A stretch of 64,000 nucleotides of DNA, taken from an uncultured Collinsella sp. (GTDB lineage: Bacteria > Actinomycetota > Coriobacteriia > Coriobacteriales > Coriobacteriaceae). Each line of letters starts with the position of its first letter. The stretch's first letter is position 1. The DNA is taken from contig CATYSO010000008.1 in NCBI GenBank assembly GCA_958412345.1, positions 1 through 64,000 of the forward strand, given 5' to 3'. Below the pieces are notes generated by a model. The model made no database searches and had not been told where the DNA came from. It saw nothing but the letters and a program-made list of their open reading frames with translations. The position numbers were made by a program, and so were the translations under genes. Shown in pieces: positions 23,848 through 33,281 of this stretch.

Positions 23848-25149
23848 ATGGCACCAGCTCTGTCCGATCTTCAACCGCAACCAGCGCCTCAGGCTACCAC
23901 AGCGGCGCAGACCGCTATCGGCAAATGCCTGGTCAAAGAAGCCCAGGCATTTGCCGGTGAGCTTGCCGCATGGCGCCACGATCTCCATCAGATGCCCGAG
24001 CTCGGTAACAATCTTCCGCAGACGTCTGCCTATATCCAGGTACGTCTGGACGAGATGCACATTCCCTATACCACGCTTGTCGACGGCTCCTGTGTTGTTG
24101 GCCTGATCGGTGCCGGTGCGGCCGCGGCTGCTCAGGGCAATGGTACGTGCGCGGACGAGCAAGCCGGTACGGTTATCATGCTTCGCGGCGACATGGATGC
24201 CCTGCCCGTTGCCGAGGAATCGGGCGAGCCTTTTGCTTCCACCAACGGCTGCATGCACGCTTGTGGCCACGATATGCATGCGACGGCGCTGCTTGGTGCG
24301 GCTCGTTTGCTCAAGGCCCGCGAGGCCGAGCTTGTGGAGGCCAACGCCACGGTGAAATTGCTGTTCCAGCCGGGCGAGGAGACCTTCGAGGGCGCCCGCG
24401 CCGCCATCGCCGACGGCTTGCTCGAGAACCCGCGCCCTCAGGCGGCCTTTGCCATGCATGTCAACAGCCAGTCGCCACTTGGCCTGGTGCTCTACGGCAG
24501 CCCGGCGCTTTCGGGCGTGTACGGTTTCCGCATCACGCTGCAGGGCAAGGGCGGCCATGGCTCGAGCCCCGAGATCTGCATCGACCCCATCACGGCCGGC
24601 GTCCATGTGCACCTGGCGCTCCAGGAGCTTATCGCCCGCGAGGTGCCGGCGGCCAAGGAAGTCGCACTTACCGTTGGCAAGTTTGCCGGCGGCTTGGCGG
24701 CCAACGTCATCCCCGACACCTGTGTGCTCGAGGGAACGCTGCGCGGCTTCGATGTTGAGCTCATGGCTCACCTTAAGACCCGCATCGCGGAGGTCGTCAA
24801 CGGCGTTGCCGCAACATATCGTACGCCGGCAACCATCGAGACGCTTTCGGACGTTCCGCCGCTCGTGCTCGACAGCGATATGACCCAGGCCTCGCTTGGC
24901 TACGTGGGCGCGGTGCTGCCCAAGGCTGCCTTCCTGCCGCTATTCCACGCCATGGCGAGCGAGGATTTCGCACTTATCTCGAGCGAGATCCCAAGTGCGT
25001 ACTTTACGGTGGGCGCGGCCGTGACCGATGCGGACGAGCATTTTGCCCAGCACCATCCCAAGGCGCGCTTTAACGATGCCGAGCTGCCGCTCGGTGCCGC
25101 GGCTTATACCGCCGTCGCTTTGGGCTATATCGCCGACCACAAGGAGTAA
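23848..25149 (+). CDS. M20-family amidohydrolase (hippurate/IAA-amino acid hydrolase-like)
   Basis: This 433-residue cytoplasmic zinc or manganese amidohydrolase of peptidase family M20D cleaves N-acyl amino acids or similar amides. The signatures are present in order: WRHDLHQMPEL near residue 48, LRGDMDALPVAE, HACGHDMHATALLGAARLL, PGEETFEGAR with the catalytic glutamate pair, and the dimerisation domain starting near GKGGHGSSPE. ATG 23848 follows GGAGGG by 5 bp; the longer open frame upstream overlaps the EamA gene and is not real. The MFS transporter begins 3 bp after the stop, so the pair looks like an uptake-plus-hydrolysis operon. Confidence 0.92.
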   Translation: MAPALSDLQPQPAPQATTAAQTAIGKCLVKEAQAFAGELAAWRHDLHQMPELGNNLPQTSAYIQVRLDEMHIPYTTLVDGSCVVGLIGAGAAAAAQGNGTCADEQAGTVIMLRGDMDALPVAEESGEPFASTNGCMHACGHDMHATALLGAARLLKAREAELVEANATVKLLFQPGEETFEGARAAIADGLLENPRPQAAFAMHVNSQSPLGLVLYGSPALSGVYGFRITLQGKGGHGSSPEICIDPITAGVHVHLALQELIAREVPAAKEVALTVGKFAGGLAANVIPDTCVLEGTLRGFDVELMAHLKTRIAEVVNGVAATYRTPATIETLSDVPPLVLDSDMTQASLGYVGAVLPKAAFLPLFHAMASEDFALISSEIPSAYFTVGAAVTDADEHFAQHHPKARFNDAELPLGAAAYTAVALGYIADHKE

Positions 25150-25152
25150 CCA

Positions 25153-26457
25153 ATGTCCCAGCAGCGTAAGTTCTTCCCCGGCTGGCTCGTGGTGGCCTCC
25201 GGCTTTGTGATCATGGCCACGTGCTACACGATTTTCGTTAACTGCATGAGCCTGTTTCAGCCGCTCATCGTAAGCGACCTGGGCATCACGCTTGCGCAGT
25301 ACAACATCTCCAACGCCATCTCCACCGTGGTGAGCGTTATCGGCTCGCTTGTCATTGGCCATGTCGCCGATAAGGTGAGCGGCCGCGTTTTGGGCTCCCT
25401 CACTGTAATCGCCACCTCTGCCGTTCTTGTCGGCATGAGCTTTGTCGGTGAGCTGTGGCAGGTCTACGTGCTCTTTGCCGTCTCGGGCTGCTTTGCCGTC
25501 GCCTCGACCCGCCTGCTCATCAGCCTGGTGACCGCCAACTGGTTTACCGCCAAACGCGGCCTTGCCATTTCCATCGCACTTTCGGGCTCGGGCTTTGGCG
25601 GAGCTATTCTCTCGCCGATCGTGAGCTCGCTCATCGTGAGCGTTGGCTGGCGTTCCGCCTTCCTGGTGCTCGCGGCTATCTGCATGGTGGCGGCGCTGCC
25701 CATCACGGCCTATTCCTTCCGCACCAAGCCTTCCGAGATCGGCCTTAAGCCGCTCGGCGAGAACCCAGGCGACCCGTCTGCTTCTGCCATGGGTGATAAG
25801 AACGAGAAGACAGCCCCCGAGGTTAGCGTCGGCTGGTCTCGTATCAAGAAGAGCCCGGCGTTTTGGCTGCTCGTCGTCGCCTTCCTCTTTATGGGCCTGG
25901 TCAACGGCGCCATCTTGCCCAACCAGGTCACCAACATGACGAGTGTTACCGTCAACGGCGCCAAGATCGTCACGGGCGGCCACGATCCCATGTGGGCAGG
26001 CACCGTGCTTTCGGCCTACATGGTCACCGTCGTTATCGCCAAGATTTCGCTCGGTGCGATCTATGACCGCTTTGGTCTGCGCTTTGGCAATATCCTTGGC
26101 TCCGTTGCGTGCATTATCGCCTGCGTGGCGCTGTGCTTCCCGACGACGGACCTCGGTCCTATTGTCGCCGCTGTGAGCTTTGGTATCGGAACGTGCATGG
26201 GCACCATCACGCCTACCATCGCCGCGTCCAAGCAGTTTGGCATGGCCGACCTCGGCAAGGTTACGGGTACCATCACCTCGCTCGAGATGGTCGGCGGCAC
26301 CGTGGGTGCCATTGTCTCGGGCGTGCTGTTCGATGCCACGGGCTCCTTTGCGAGCACCTGGATCGTGTGCCTGGTGTGTTCTGTGTTCATGCTCGTATTC
26401 CTGCTGGCCTCGGAGCCCATCGCCGCCAAGCTGCGCGCAAGCGTGGCGGGGGAGTAG
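25153..26457 (+). CDS. MFS transporter, OFA (oxalate/formate antiporter-like) subfamily
   Basis: This 434-residue integral membrane protein has twelve predicted helices. The N-terminal segment FFPGWLVVASGFVIMATCYT and the RGLAISIALSGSGFGGAI loop resemble the OFA branch of the major facilitator superfamily, which moves small carboxylates. It is translationally coupled to the amidohydrolase upstream, so its substrate may be the amide hydrolysed by that enzyme or one of its products; that is inference. The central cytoplasmic loop (about residues 200-235) is hydrophilic with acidic residues. Confidence 0.88.
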   Translation: MSQQRKFFPGWLVVASGFVIMATCYTIFVNCMSLFQPLIVSDLGITLAQYNISNAISTVVSVIGSLVIGHVADKVSGRVLGSLTVIATSAVLVGMSFVGELWQVYVLFAVSGCFAVASTRLLISLVTANWFTAKRGLAISIALSGSGFGGAILSPIVSSLIVSVGWRSAFLVLAAICMVAALPITAYSFRTKPSEIGLKPLGENPGDPSASAMGDKNEKTAPEVSVGWSRIKKSPAFWLLVVAFLFMGLVNGAILPNQVTNMTSVTVNGAKIVTGGHDPMWAGTVLSAYMVTVVIAKISLGAIYDRFGLRFGNILGSVACIIACVALCFPTTDLGPIVAAVSFGIGTCMGTITPTIAASKQFGMADLGKVTGTITSLEMVGGTVGAIVSGVLFDATGSFASTWIVCLVCSVFMLVFLLASEPIAAKLRASVAGE

Positions 26458-26491
26458 ACGTCCGTCACTCTTTTCTATTTGCCCCGTTCTG

Positions 26492-26557
26492 TCCGTGGCT
26501 GCCCTGGAGGCCGAATAGATGCTCGTACCATCATTCGGTTTCCAAGGCGGCCACGGA
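26492..26557. repeat. Hairpin G (between MFS gene and hisS)
   Basis: The outer arms TCCGTGGC/GCCACGGA and inner arms GGCCGAAT/ATTCGGTT form an interrupted stem 35 bp after the MFS stop. The inner part is shared with the neighbouring hairpin H. Confidence 0.55.
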
Positions 26558-26566
26558 TCACAAACA

Positions 26567-26638
26567 GCGGCGGCGCGTCTGGCCGAACGAGTCCCCATAC
26601 CCTCGTTCGGTCAGACGCGCCGCCGCGTTGCTGTTTTG
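26567..26638 (+). terminator. Long hairpin H with T-rich tail, upstream of hisS
   Basis: A stem of about 25 bp (26567-26591 with 26602-26626, one mismatch) is followed by GTTGCTGTTTTG. It lies 55 bp before the hisS start and can end transcription from the MFS operon. No T-box sequence (GGGTGGNACCGCG) is present. Confidence 0.65.
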
Positions 26639-26691
26639 TGCCGTATAATGACCATTATCTATGACGCGATACAAAAGAAAGGTGTTTGCCC

Positions 26692-28005
26692 ATGCAGGCA
26701 CAGAAGGCGGAGGGAACCCGCGACCTTATCGGCGCCGAGATGCGCGCCTGGCAAAAGATGCAGCAGATTGCTGCCGGCGTATTCGAGCCGTTTGGCTTTA
26801 AGCCCATCGAGACGCCCGCGATCGAGCAGGTGGACGTCTTTGTCCACGGCATCGGCCAGTCGACCGACGTCGTGCGCAAGGAGATGTTCCGCGTCTTTAG
26901 CGGCGCCAACCTGGAGCGCGTCTTTACCGAGGGCACCGACACCAAGCTCAAGCCCAAGCAGCGCCTGGCACTTCGCCCCGAGGGCACGGCCGGTGTGGTG
27001 CGCGCCGTCGTGGAGAACAACCTGGTGCCTCAGGGCTCCACGCCGTTTAAGGCGTACTACGCCGAGGCCATGTTCCGTGGCGAGCGTCCCCAGAAGGGCC
27101 GCCTGCGCCAGTTCCACCAGGTGGGCATCGAGTGGCTCGGCGCTCCCGATCCGGCGGCAGACGCCGAGTGCATCATCATGCTCATGGAGTTCTACAAGCG
27201 CCTGGGCTTCGACCTTTCCAAGCTCCGTCTGCTCATCAACTCGATGGGTGACGCCCAGTGCCGTCCGGCTTACCGCGAGCAGGTCAAGCAGTTTATCCTC
27301 GATCACGCCGACGAGATGTGCGACGAGTGCCGCGAGCGCGCCGAGCTCAACCCGCTGCGTGCCTTCGACTGCAAGAACGACCACTGCCGCGAGATCATGG
27401 CCGACGCGCCGCTGATGGGCGACAACCTGTGCGACGAGTGCCGCGAGCACTACGAGCAGGTCAAGCGCTATCTGGATGCCGCCGGTATCGAGTATGTTGA
27501 GGATCCCACCCTGGTGCGTGGTCTGGACTACTACACCCGCACCGTCTTTGAGGTCGAGGCTCCCGGTGCCGGCGTCGGCTCCATCGGTGGCGGCGGCCGC
27601 TACGACGGCCTGGTCGAGCTCGAGGGTGGCAAGCCCACGGCGGGCGTCGGCTTTGCCGTCGGTTTTGAGCGCGCCCTGCTGGCCCTGCAGGCCTTTGGCA
27701 GCGATTTGGGTGCCGATGAGGCCCCGTGCGTCTATGTCGCCAACGCCGGCAAGGAGCTGCGCCAGAACGTCTTTGCCATTACGCAGGAGCTTCGCGCCGC
27801 AGGCATCGTGACCGAGGCCGACTATCAGGGCCGTTCGCTCAAGGCCCAGTTTAAGCAGGCCGATAAGGTGGGCGCCAAGCTCATCCTGGTCTTGGGCGGC
27901 GACGAGCTTGCCGCCGGCAAGGTCAAGGTGCGCGACATGGAGAGCCATGAAGAGGTCCTTGCCGATCTGGCCAACGTCGTCGAGGCGGTTCGCGAGCGCC
28001 TGTAG
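26692..28005 (+). CDS. hisS: Histidyl-tRNA synthetase
   Basis: This class II synthetase charges tRNA-His in the cytoplasm. It has 437 residues, with motif 1 around FKPIETPAIEQ, motif 2 FYAEAMFRGERPQKGRLRQF (as encoded, YYAEAMFRGERPQKGR) and motif 3 GVGFAVGFERALLAL. The His-specific loops LVRGLDYYTRTVFE and GGGGRYDGL are intact. A cysteine-rich insertion (CDECRERAELNPLRAFDCK) is usual in this group. ATG 26692 has AAAGAAAGG upstream; TTG 26686 is less likely. Transcribed alone, ended by the hairpin at 28063-28101. Confidence 0.97.
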   Translation: MQAQKAEGTRDLIGAEMRAWQKMQQIAAGVFEPFGFKPIETPAIEQVDVFVHGIGQSTDVVRKEMFRVFSGANLERVFTEGTDTKLKPKQRLALRPEGTAGVVRAVVENNLVPQGSTPFKAYYAEAMFRGERPQKGRLRQFHQVGIEWLGAPDPAADAECIIMLMEFYKRLGFDLSKLRLLINSMGDAQCRPAYREQVKQFILDHADEMCDECRERAELNPLRAFDCKNDHCREIMADAPLMGDNLCDECREHYEQVKRYLDAAGIEYVEDPTLVRGLDYYTRTVFEVEAPGAGVGSIGGGGRYDGLVELEGGKPTAGVGFAVGFERALLALQAFGSDLGADEAPCVYVANAGKELRQNVFAITQELRAAGIVTEADYQGRSLKAQFKQADKVGAKLILVLGGDELAAGKVKVRDMESHEEVLADLANVVEAVRERL

Positions 28006-28062
28006 CGCATCTTTTTGAGCTGCGGACCCGCTTGAGTGTCTCGTCCATTGCGAGCGATTGTT

Positions 28063-28101
28063 ACGGGGGTGTTTCGCATTTATGCGGAATGCCCCCGTTT
28101 G
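28063..28101 (+). terminator. Terminator of hisS
   Basis: The arms ACGGGGGTGTTTCGCAT and ATGCGGAATGCCCCCGT form an almost perfect 17-bp hairpin followed by TTTG, 57 bp after the stop codon. Confidence 0.7.
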
Positions 28102-28188
28102 TGTATGCCGTCCACCGAGAAATACGACCATTTAGAGCAAAAACCCTTGCAATGCAGAAAATACTTTTGTGTGGTAAAGCGCAATCAG

Positions 28189-28218
28189 TGTCGAAAGTAT
28201 TTCTCAAGCGCCTATAAT
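28189..28218 (+). promoter_or_regulatory. Promoter of ppc with possible operator
   Basis: There is a perfect TATAAT at 28213-28218, 33 bp before the ppc start. A weak -35 (TGTCGA, 28189-28194) is 18 bp upstream. The inverted repeat AAATACTTT (from 28158) / AAAGTATTT (28194-28202) overlaps the -35 and may be an operator. Confidence 0.55.
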
Positions 28219-28250
28219 GAATACCGCATGTTACGTGCATAGAAGGAGGA

Positions 28251-31076
28251 ATGGGAGGAAACGTGGCTGAGAACCTAAGCAACCAGTCTGTACCCGAAGC
28301 CGCGGCGCGCGTCGCTGCCGTGGTCAACCGCCTCGTTAACCGAATCGGCTCGAATGCCGAGTCCAGGGAGCGTCTCGCCGAGATCGAGATCCCCGAGGAG
28401 CTGCGCGACAATCTGGCGCTGTTCCTGCGCCTGGAGCGTCGTGTGCTTAGCGAGTATGATCCTGAGATCGCGGACCTGTTCGACAAGATCCTGTCGGCCG
28501 AGATTGTGGCCAATGCCGGCAACCCCGGTACCCGCGCTGCCGACGAGGCCGTCGACGAGCAGGGCGTGCCCACCGCCGACGAGTCCACCGCCGTGGCATT
28601 CCGTGAGGTCGTCGATCTGATCGACAGCTTGCCGCTCGATAAGCAGCAGGTCATCGTTCGCGCCTTTACGAGCTTCTTCCACCTGGCAAACCTGTCGGAG
28701 GAGAACTACCGTGTGGCGCAGCTGCGCGAGCGCGAGGCCGGTGCGTCGACCGATACCGAGGTCGATCCCGCCAACGAGCTCACCGTCGCTTATCACCAGC
28801 TGGTGAATGAGCTGGGCGTCGAGGGCGCCAACGAGCTGCTCGGCAAGCTTGAGTTCCATCCCGTCTTTACCGCGCATCCCACCGAGGCCCGTCGCAAGGC
28901 CGTCGAGGGCAAGATTCGCCGTATCTCCAACCTGCTGGAGGAGCGTCCGCGTCTGGGCGGCTCCGACCTGGTGGAGAACGAGCGCCATATGCTGCAGGAG
29001 ATTGACGCCCTGGTGCGTACGAGCCCCATCGCGCTCAAGAAGCCCACGCCGGTCGAGGAAGCCGATACCATCATCGACATCTTCGATAACACGCTGTTCG
29101 ACGTCATCCCCGTTATCTATCGTCGTTTTGACGACTGGGTGCTGGGCGACAAGGCCGGCACCGTGCCGCCGCTGTGCCCGGCGTTCTTCCATCCCGGCAG
29201 CTGGATCGGTTCCGACCGCGACGGTAACCCCAACGTCACCGCCAAGGTGAGCCGTGAGGTCGCCGCCAAGTACTTCACCCACATGGTGCTCAAGCTCGAG
29301 GACAAGTGCCGCCGCATCGGCCGCAACCTCACGCTCGAGGCCACCTACAGCAAGCCGTCTGCCGAGCTCATCAACCTGTGGAACCATCAGGTCGAGATGA
29401 GCACCCAGTACACGGCCCGCGCCGAGCTGATCTCCGAGCACGAGCCGCATCGCGCCGTCATGCTCGTCATGGCCGACCGTCTGAACGCCACCGTACGCCG
29501 TATCACCGATACCATGTACCACAGCGCCGATGAGTTCCTGGAGGACCTGCGCGTCGTCCAGCGCTCGCTGGCAGCCTGCGGTGCCGTCCGTGCTGCCTAC
29601 GGCCCGGTCCAGACCATCATCTGGCAGGTCGAGTCCTTCGGCTTCCATATGGTCGAGATGGAGTTCCGTCAGCACTCCGTGGTGCACGCCCGCGCCCTCA
29701 AGGATATCCACGAGAACGGTATCCATGGCGACCTGCAGCCCATGACACGCGAGGTCATCGATACCTTCCGCGCTATCGGCTCCATCCAAAAGCGTTACGG
29801 CAAGAAGATGGCGCACCGCTACATCATCTCGTTCACCAAGAGCGCCCAGCATGTGGCCGACGTCTTCGAGCTTGCCCACCTGTCCTTCGCACACGAGGAG
29901 GATGTCCCCGAGCTCGACGTGATCCCGCTGTTTGAGCAGCTCGAGGACCTCGAGGGCTGCGTCGACGTGCTCGACCAGATGCTTACGCTGCCCGTGGTGC
30001 AAAAACGCCTTGCCCAGACCAACCGCCGCATGGAGGTCATGCTGGGCTACTCCGACTCCTCCAAGGATGCCGGTCCTACCACGGCCATGCTCGCGCTGCA
30101 CTCCGCGCAGGAGCGCATTGCCAAGTGGGCCGAGAAAAACGATATCGATCTGGTGCTCATGCACGGTCGCGGCGGTGCCGTGGGCCGTGGCGGCGGCCCG
30201 GCCAACAAGGCCGTGCTGGCGCAGCCCAAGGGTTCGGTCAACTGCTTCTTTAAGCTCACCGAGCAGGGTGAGGTCATCTTTGCCCGTTACGGCAACCGCA
30301 CGCTGGCTCAGCGCCATGTTGAGTCCGTTGCCGCCGCAACGCTTTTGCAGTCGGCCCCGAGTGTCGAGAAGACCAACACCGAGACCACGCAGAAGTTCTG
30401 GGATATGGCCGAGAAGCTCAACGCCGCAAGCCACGAGCGCTATCTGGACCTGCTGAACACCGAGGACTTTACACCGTGGTTCTCGACCGTGACGCCGCTG
30501 ACCGAGGTCGGTCTGCTGCCAATCGGTTCGCGTCCCGCCAAGCGCGGTTTGGGTGCCAAGTCGCTCGACGACCTGCGTACCATTCCGTGGATCTTCAGCT
30601 GGAGCCAGGCGCGCATCAATCTGGCCGCTTGGTACGGCCTGGGCACCGCTTGCGAGCAGTTTGGCGATCTGGACCAGCTTAAGGCTGCCTACCAGGAGTG
30701 GCCGTTCTTCCGTACCTTTATCGACAACATCGAGATGTCGATCGCCAAGACCGACCAGCGCATCGCCAAGATGTATCTGCACCTGGGCGATCGCCAGGAT
30801 CTGTCCGAGAAGGTCTTTACCGAGATGCAGCTCACCCGTAAGTGGGTCCTTGCCATCGTCGGTGATGAATGGCCGCTGCAGCGTCGTCGCGTGCTCGGCT
30901 GCGCCGTTCGCGTGCGCAACCCCTACGTCGACGCCCTGTCCATCGCCCAGGTCCGCGCCCTTCGCGAGGTGCGTATGAACCAGGACGAGATGGCCGAGGA
31001 GAAGAAGGCCGAGTACATGAGCCTGATTCTTTCGACTGTGACCGGCGTCTCGGCAGGTTTGCAGAACACGGGGTAA
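28251..31076 (+). CDS. ppc: Phosphoenolpyruvate carboxylase
   Basis: This enzyme adds bicarbonate to phosphoenolpyruvate to give oxaloacetate, refilling C4 acids in fermentative metabolism. It has 941 residues, normal length. Catalytic and binding motifs include FHPVFTAHPTEARRK with the catalytic His, FHPGSWIGSDRDGNP, MLGYSDSSKDAG, LMHGRGGAVGRGGGP and the C-terminal QNTG. ATG 28251 abuts AAGGAGGA; GTG 28263, preceded by GGGAGGA, is an alternative start four codons later. Monocistronic, with its own TATAAT promoter, and followed by structured element C, whose inner hairpin is a likely terminator. Confidence 0.97.
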   Translation: MGGNVAENLSNQSVPEAAARVAAVVNRLVNRIGSNAESRERLAEIEIPEELRDNLALFLRLERRVLSEYDPEIADLFDKILSAEIVANAGNPGTRAADEAVDEQGVPTADESTAVAFREVVDLIDSLPLDKQQVIVRAFTSFFHLANLSEENYRVAQLREREAGASTDTEVDPANELTVAYHQLVNELGVEGANELLGKLEFHPVFTAHPTEARRKAVEGKIRRISNLLEERPRLGGSDLVENERHMLQEIDALVRTSPIALKKPTPVEEADTIIDIFDNTLFDVIPVIYRRFDDWVLGDKAGTVPPLCPAFFHPGSWIGSDRDGNPNVTAKVSREVAAKYFTHMVLKLEDKCRRIGRNLTLEATYSKPSAELINLWNHQVEMSTQYTARAELISEHEPHRAVMLVMADRLNATVRRITDTMYHSADEFLEDLRVVQRSLAACGAVRAAYGPVQTIIWQVESFGFHMVEMEFRQHSVVHARALKDIHENGIHGDLQPMTREVIDTFRAIGSIQKRYGKKMAHRYIISFTKSAQHVADVFELAHLSFAHEEDVPELDVIPLFEQLEDLEGCVDVLDQMLTLPVVQKRLAQTNRRMEVMLGYSDSSKDAGPTTAMLALHSAQERIAKWAEKNDIDLVLMHGRGGAVGRGGGPANKAVLAQPKGSVNCFFKLTEQGEVIFARYGNRTLAQRHVESVAAATLLQSAPSVEKTNTETTQKFWDMAEKLNAASHERYLDLLNTEDFTPWFSTVTPLTEVGLLPIGSRPAKRGLGAKSLDDLRTIPWIFSWSQARINLAAWYGLGTACEQFGDLDQLKAAYQEWPFFRTFIDNIEMSIAKTDQRIAKMYLHLGDRQDLSEKVFTEMQLTRKWVLAIVGDEWPLQRRRVLGCAVRVRNPYVDALSIAQVRALREVRMNQDEMAEEKKAEYMSLILSTVTGVSAGLQNTG

Positions 31077-31099
31077 TCGATAGCCCTGTGGCTCTCACC

Positions 31100-31226
31100 G
31101 GGACCCGAAGGGTTTTCCTCTGAATGCGTCCTCGCACTTGAAGCCCCCTTATCCTGCTCCTTCGGAGCTGTGGATAAGGGGGCTTCGTGCTGCGGAATGC
31201 ATTCAGAGGGAAACCCGTCGGGTCCC
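31100..31226 (+). repeat. Structured element C (left of larA-larD)
   Basis: The outer arms 31100-31127 and 31199-31226 pair at 26 of 28 positions. Inside lie the core strings GCGTCCTCGCACTTGAA (31126-31142) and TTCGTGCTGCGGAATGC (31184-31200), then an AGCCCCCTTATCC / GGATAAGGGGGCT stem. The core recurs in element D (34040-34154) with different arms. A degraded echo (TCCTCGG at 31230 and GCGTCCTGCGGAGTG near 31310) may be a decayed further copy. Confidence 0.75.
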
Positions 31227-31954
31227 TTCGTCCTCGGTCTTCGGGGATTAATGCTGAGGGAAGAATGGTGCGCTTCGCGCTTAATGTGGAGTGCGGCGAG
31301 GGCTTCTTGCGTCCTGCGGAGTGTGCCTATAAGTAAACTGATGGCGGGCCCTGCGATGTCCGGTCTTCAGCGGATTGGCCGCTGGGTGAGGGTGGTGCTT
31401 GGGGCGACGTGCAAAAAACGGAGTTTTCAGCAGCCAAAGATTGATGCATAAGGCCATAGCCGGCTTTCGCTGCCTTTGTTGATGCTTTTGCACGACAATT
31501 GGGCCTTGGCGATGTCCATATATAGCTGGTTTCTCGCCGCATGCTATCCAGATGGGTCGAGTCATGAGGACTATCTACTTTTTGAAAGACTTTTGACACC
31601 AAAATCTTATCCCGCGATGCTGAATACTCGCAAAAATGCACGCTCCGGAGGGTACTACCCTGTTACGGCTAGAAATCCATGCGCCATTTTATGCAATTAT
31701 TAACGCATTTATGCAAAATGCTTTACGTGCGTACGTCTCGGGGTAGATGTTTGCCTCGGCGCTGTGTAAGTCATCCTTTCTATTGTGTTTTTTACGGGCG
31801 GCCGCGGCTCCGTTTGGGATCGTGGCCGTTTTGTTGTGGGTCAAATATGAACGTTGTGTTAATGAGTCGGTGGACGGTGGTGTTTTTCGGTGAGCGGCGT
31901 ATCCTTCCAACGGTTTATCTAGTGTGTCAGTTGAAAGGAAGAGGGCGCTCATCA
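31227..31954. other. Gap of about 730 bp with no recognisable gene
   Basis: Between element C and larA I find no convincing reading frame: the open frames lack ribosome sites and family resemblance. The sequence becomes AT-rich after 31490. It contains two direct TTATGCAA repeats 20 bp apart (31689-31696 and 31709-31716), which could be regulator sites for larA. It probably holds the larA promoter and a long leader. Confidence 0.5.
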
Positions 31955-33232
31955 TTGTTTGAATGTGAACTGCCGTTTGACCACAAGACGTTGCATCTGG
32001 AGCTCGAGGATAAGAACTTCGCGGGTGTGATGGAAGGTCATCAAAACGAGTTTAAGACTACAAAATCTCAGGAAGAGCTGGTAGAGGAGTCGCTTGCCAA
32101 CCCTTATGGCTCGCCTTCGCTCGAGGAGCTTTGTGCTGGCAAGAAGGATATCGTCATCATTAGCTCCGATCATACGCGTCCCGTTCCCTCGCGTGTGACG
32201 ATGCCTATTCTGCTGCATCACATCCATTCCGCTGCGCCCGAGGCTCGTGTGCGTATTTTGGTTGCTACGGGTATGCACCGTCCGTCGACGCACGAGGAGC
32301 TCGTCAATAAGTATGGCGAGGAGATCGTTGCTAACGAGGAAATCGTTATGCACGTCGCGACTGACGACAGCATGATGAAAAAGATCGGTACCCTGCCTTC
32401 TGGTGGCGAGTGCATCATCAACAAGATTGCTGCCGATTGCGATCTGCTGCTTGCCGAGGGCTTCATTGAGCCGCATTTCTTTGCCGGTTTCTCTGGTAGC
32501 CGCAAGTCCGTCCTGCCTGGCATCGCCAGCTACAAGACCATCATGTACAACCACAACGGTCAGTTTGTGAACGATTCCCACTCGCGTGCCGGCAACCTGT
32601 GCCACAACCACGTGAGCGAGGACATGTTCGCCGCCGCCGAGATGGCTCACCTTGCCTTTGTGCTCAACGTTGTGCTCAACGGCAAGCATGAGGTCATCGG
32701 CTCCTTTGCCGGCGACATCCACAAGGCGCACGAGGCTGGCTGCGAGTTCGTGAAGAGCCTTGCCGGCGTTGAGCCCGTCGAGTGTGAGATCGCCATCACC
32801 ACCAACGGCGGCTACCCGCTCGATCAGAACATCTACCAGGCCGTGAAGGGCATGTGCGCTGCCGAGGCCACGCTTCCCGAGGGCGGTGTGATCATCGACG
32901 TCGCCGGTTGTGCCGACGGTCACGGTGGCGAGGGCTTCTATCACAACATCGCCGACAACGATCCGGCAGAGTTTGAGCGTGCCTGCATCGACCGTCCTAA
33001 GGACGAGACCCTGCCCGACCAGTGGACGAGCCAGATCTTTGCCCGCATTCTGGCGCATCACCCTGTGATCATGGTCACCGACCTGTGCGATCACCAGATG
33101 CTCAAGGATATGCACATGACGCCGGTCAACACTATCGAGGAGGCGCTCAAGCTCGCCTTTGAGATGAAGGGTGCCGATGCTAAGGTGGCCGTCATTCCCG
33201 ATGGCCTGGGCGTTGTCGTCGCGCAGCACTAG
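31955..33232 (+). CDS. larA: Nickel-dependent lactate racemase LarA
   Basis: LarA interconverts D- and L-lactate using the nickel-pincer nucleotide cofactor. This copy has 425 residues, the family norm. Typical motifs are SSDHTRPVPSRVTMP, GMHRPSTHEEL and HFFAGFSGSRKSVLPGIAS, which holds the lysine that carries the cofactor in characterised enzymes. I place the start at TTG 31955 (GAGGG nine bases upstream), which gives the standard N-terminus FECELPFDHKTLHLELEDKN; the frame remains open further upstream but without family-like sequence. larD follows 49 bp later, and larB-larC lie on the opposite strand, which confirms the assignment within a broad family. Some LarA homologues act on other 2-hydroxy acids. 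Confidence 0.9.
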   Translation: MFECELPFDHKTLHLELEDKNFAGVMEGHQNEFKTTKSQEELVEESLANPYGSPSLEELCAGKKDIVIISSDHTRPVPSRVTMPILLHHIHSAAPEARVRILVATGMHRPSTHEELVNKYGEEIVANEEIVMHVATDDSMMKKIGTLPSGGECIINKIAADCDLLLAEGFIEPHFFAGFSGSRKSVLPGIASYKTIMYNHNGQFVNDSHSRAGNLCHNHVSEDMFAAAEMAHLAFVLNVVLNGKHEVIGSFAGDIHKAHEAGCEFVKSLAGVEPVECEIAITTNGGYPLDQNIYQAVKGMCAAEATLPEGGVIIDVAGCADGHGGEGFYHNIADNDPAEFERACIDRPKDETLPDQWTSQIFARILAHHPVIMVTDLCDHQMLKDMHMTPVNTIEEALKLAFEMKGADAKVAVIPDGLGVVVAQH

Positions 33233-33281
33233 TACGCGGCCTAAACGAATCGTTTATAACCGACAAGAAAGATAAGGTTTT

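Noticed and set aside
23377..25149. 590-residue version of the M20 amidohydrolase
   Set aside because: The extra N-terminal part overlaps the EamA gene out of frame. The true start at 23848 has a strong ribosome site.
26458..26691. T-box leader before hisS
   Set aside because: The gap contains two hairpins but no T-box consensus (AGGGTGGNACCGCG) or specifier-loop layout.
28275..30782. 835-residue open frame on the minus strand opposite ppc, and similar long antisense frames opposite feoB (40479-43034) and the Pip genes (19884-22271)
   Set aside because: These are shadows produced by strong third-position GC bias in real genes. The products are low-complexity, His/Arg/Gln/Val-rich and lack family resemblance.
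31227..31954. Small genes on either strand in the gap before larA (for example 31476-31703)
   Set aside because: No ribosome site, no family resemblance, and composition unlike coding sequence.
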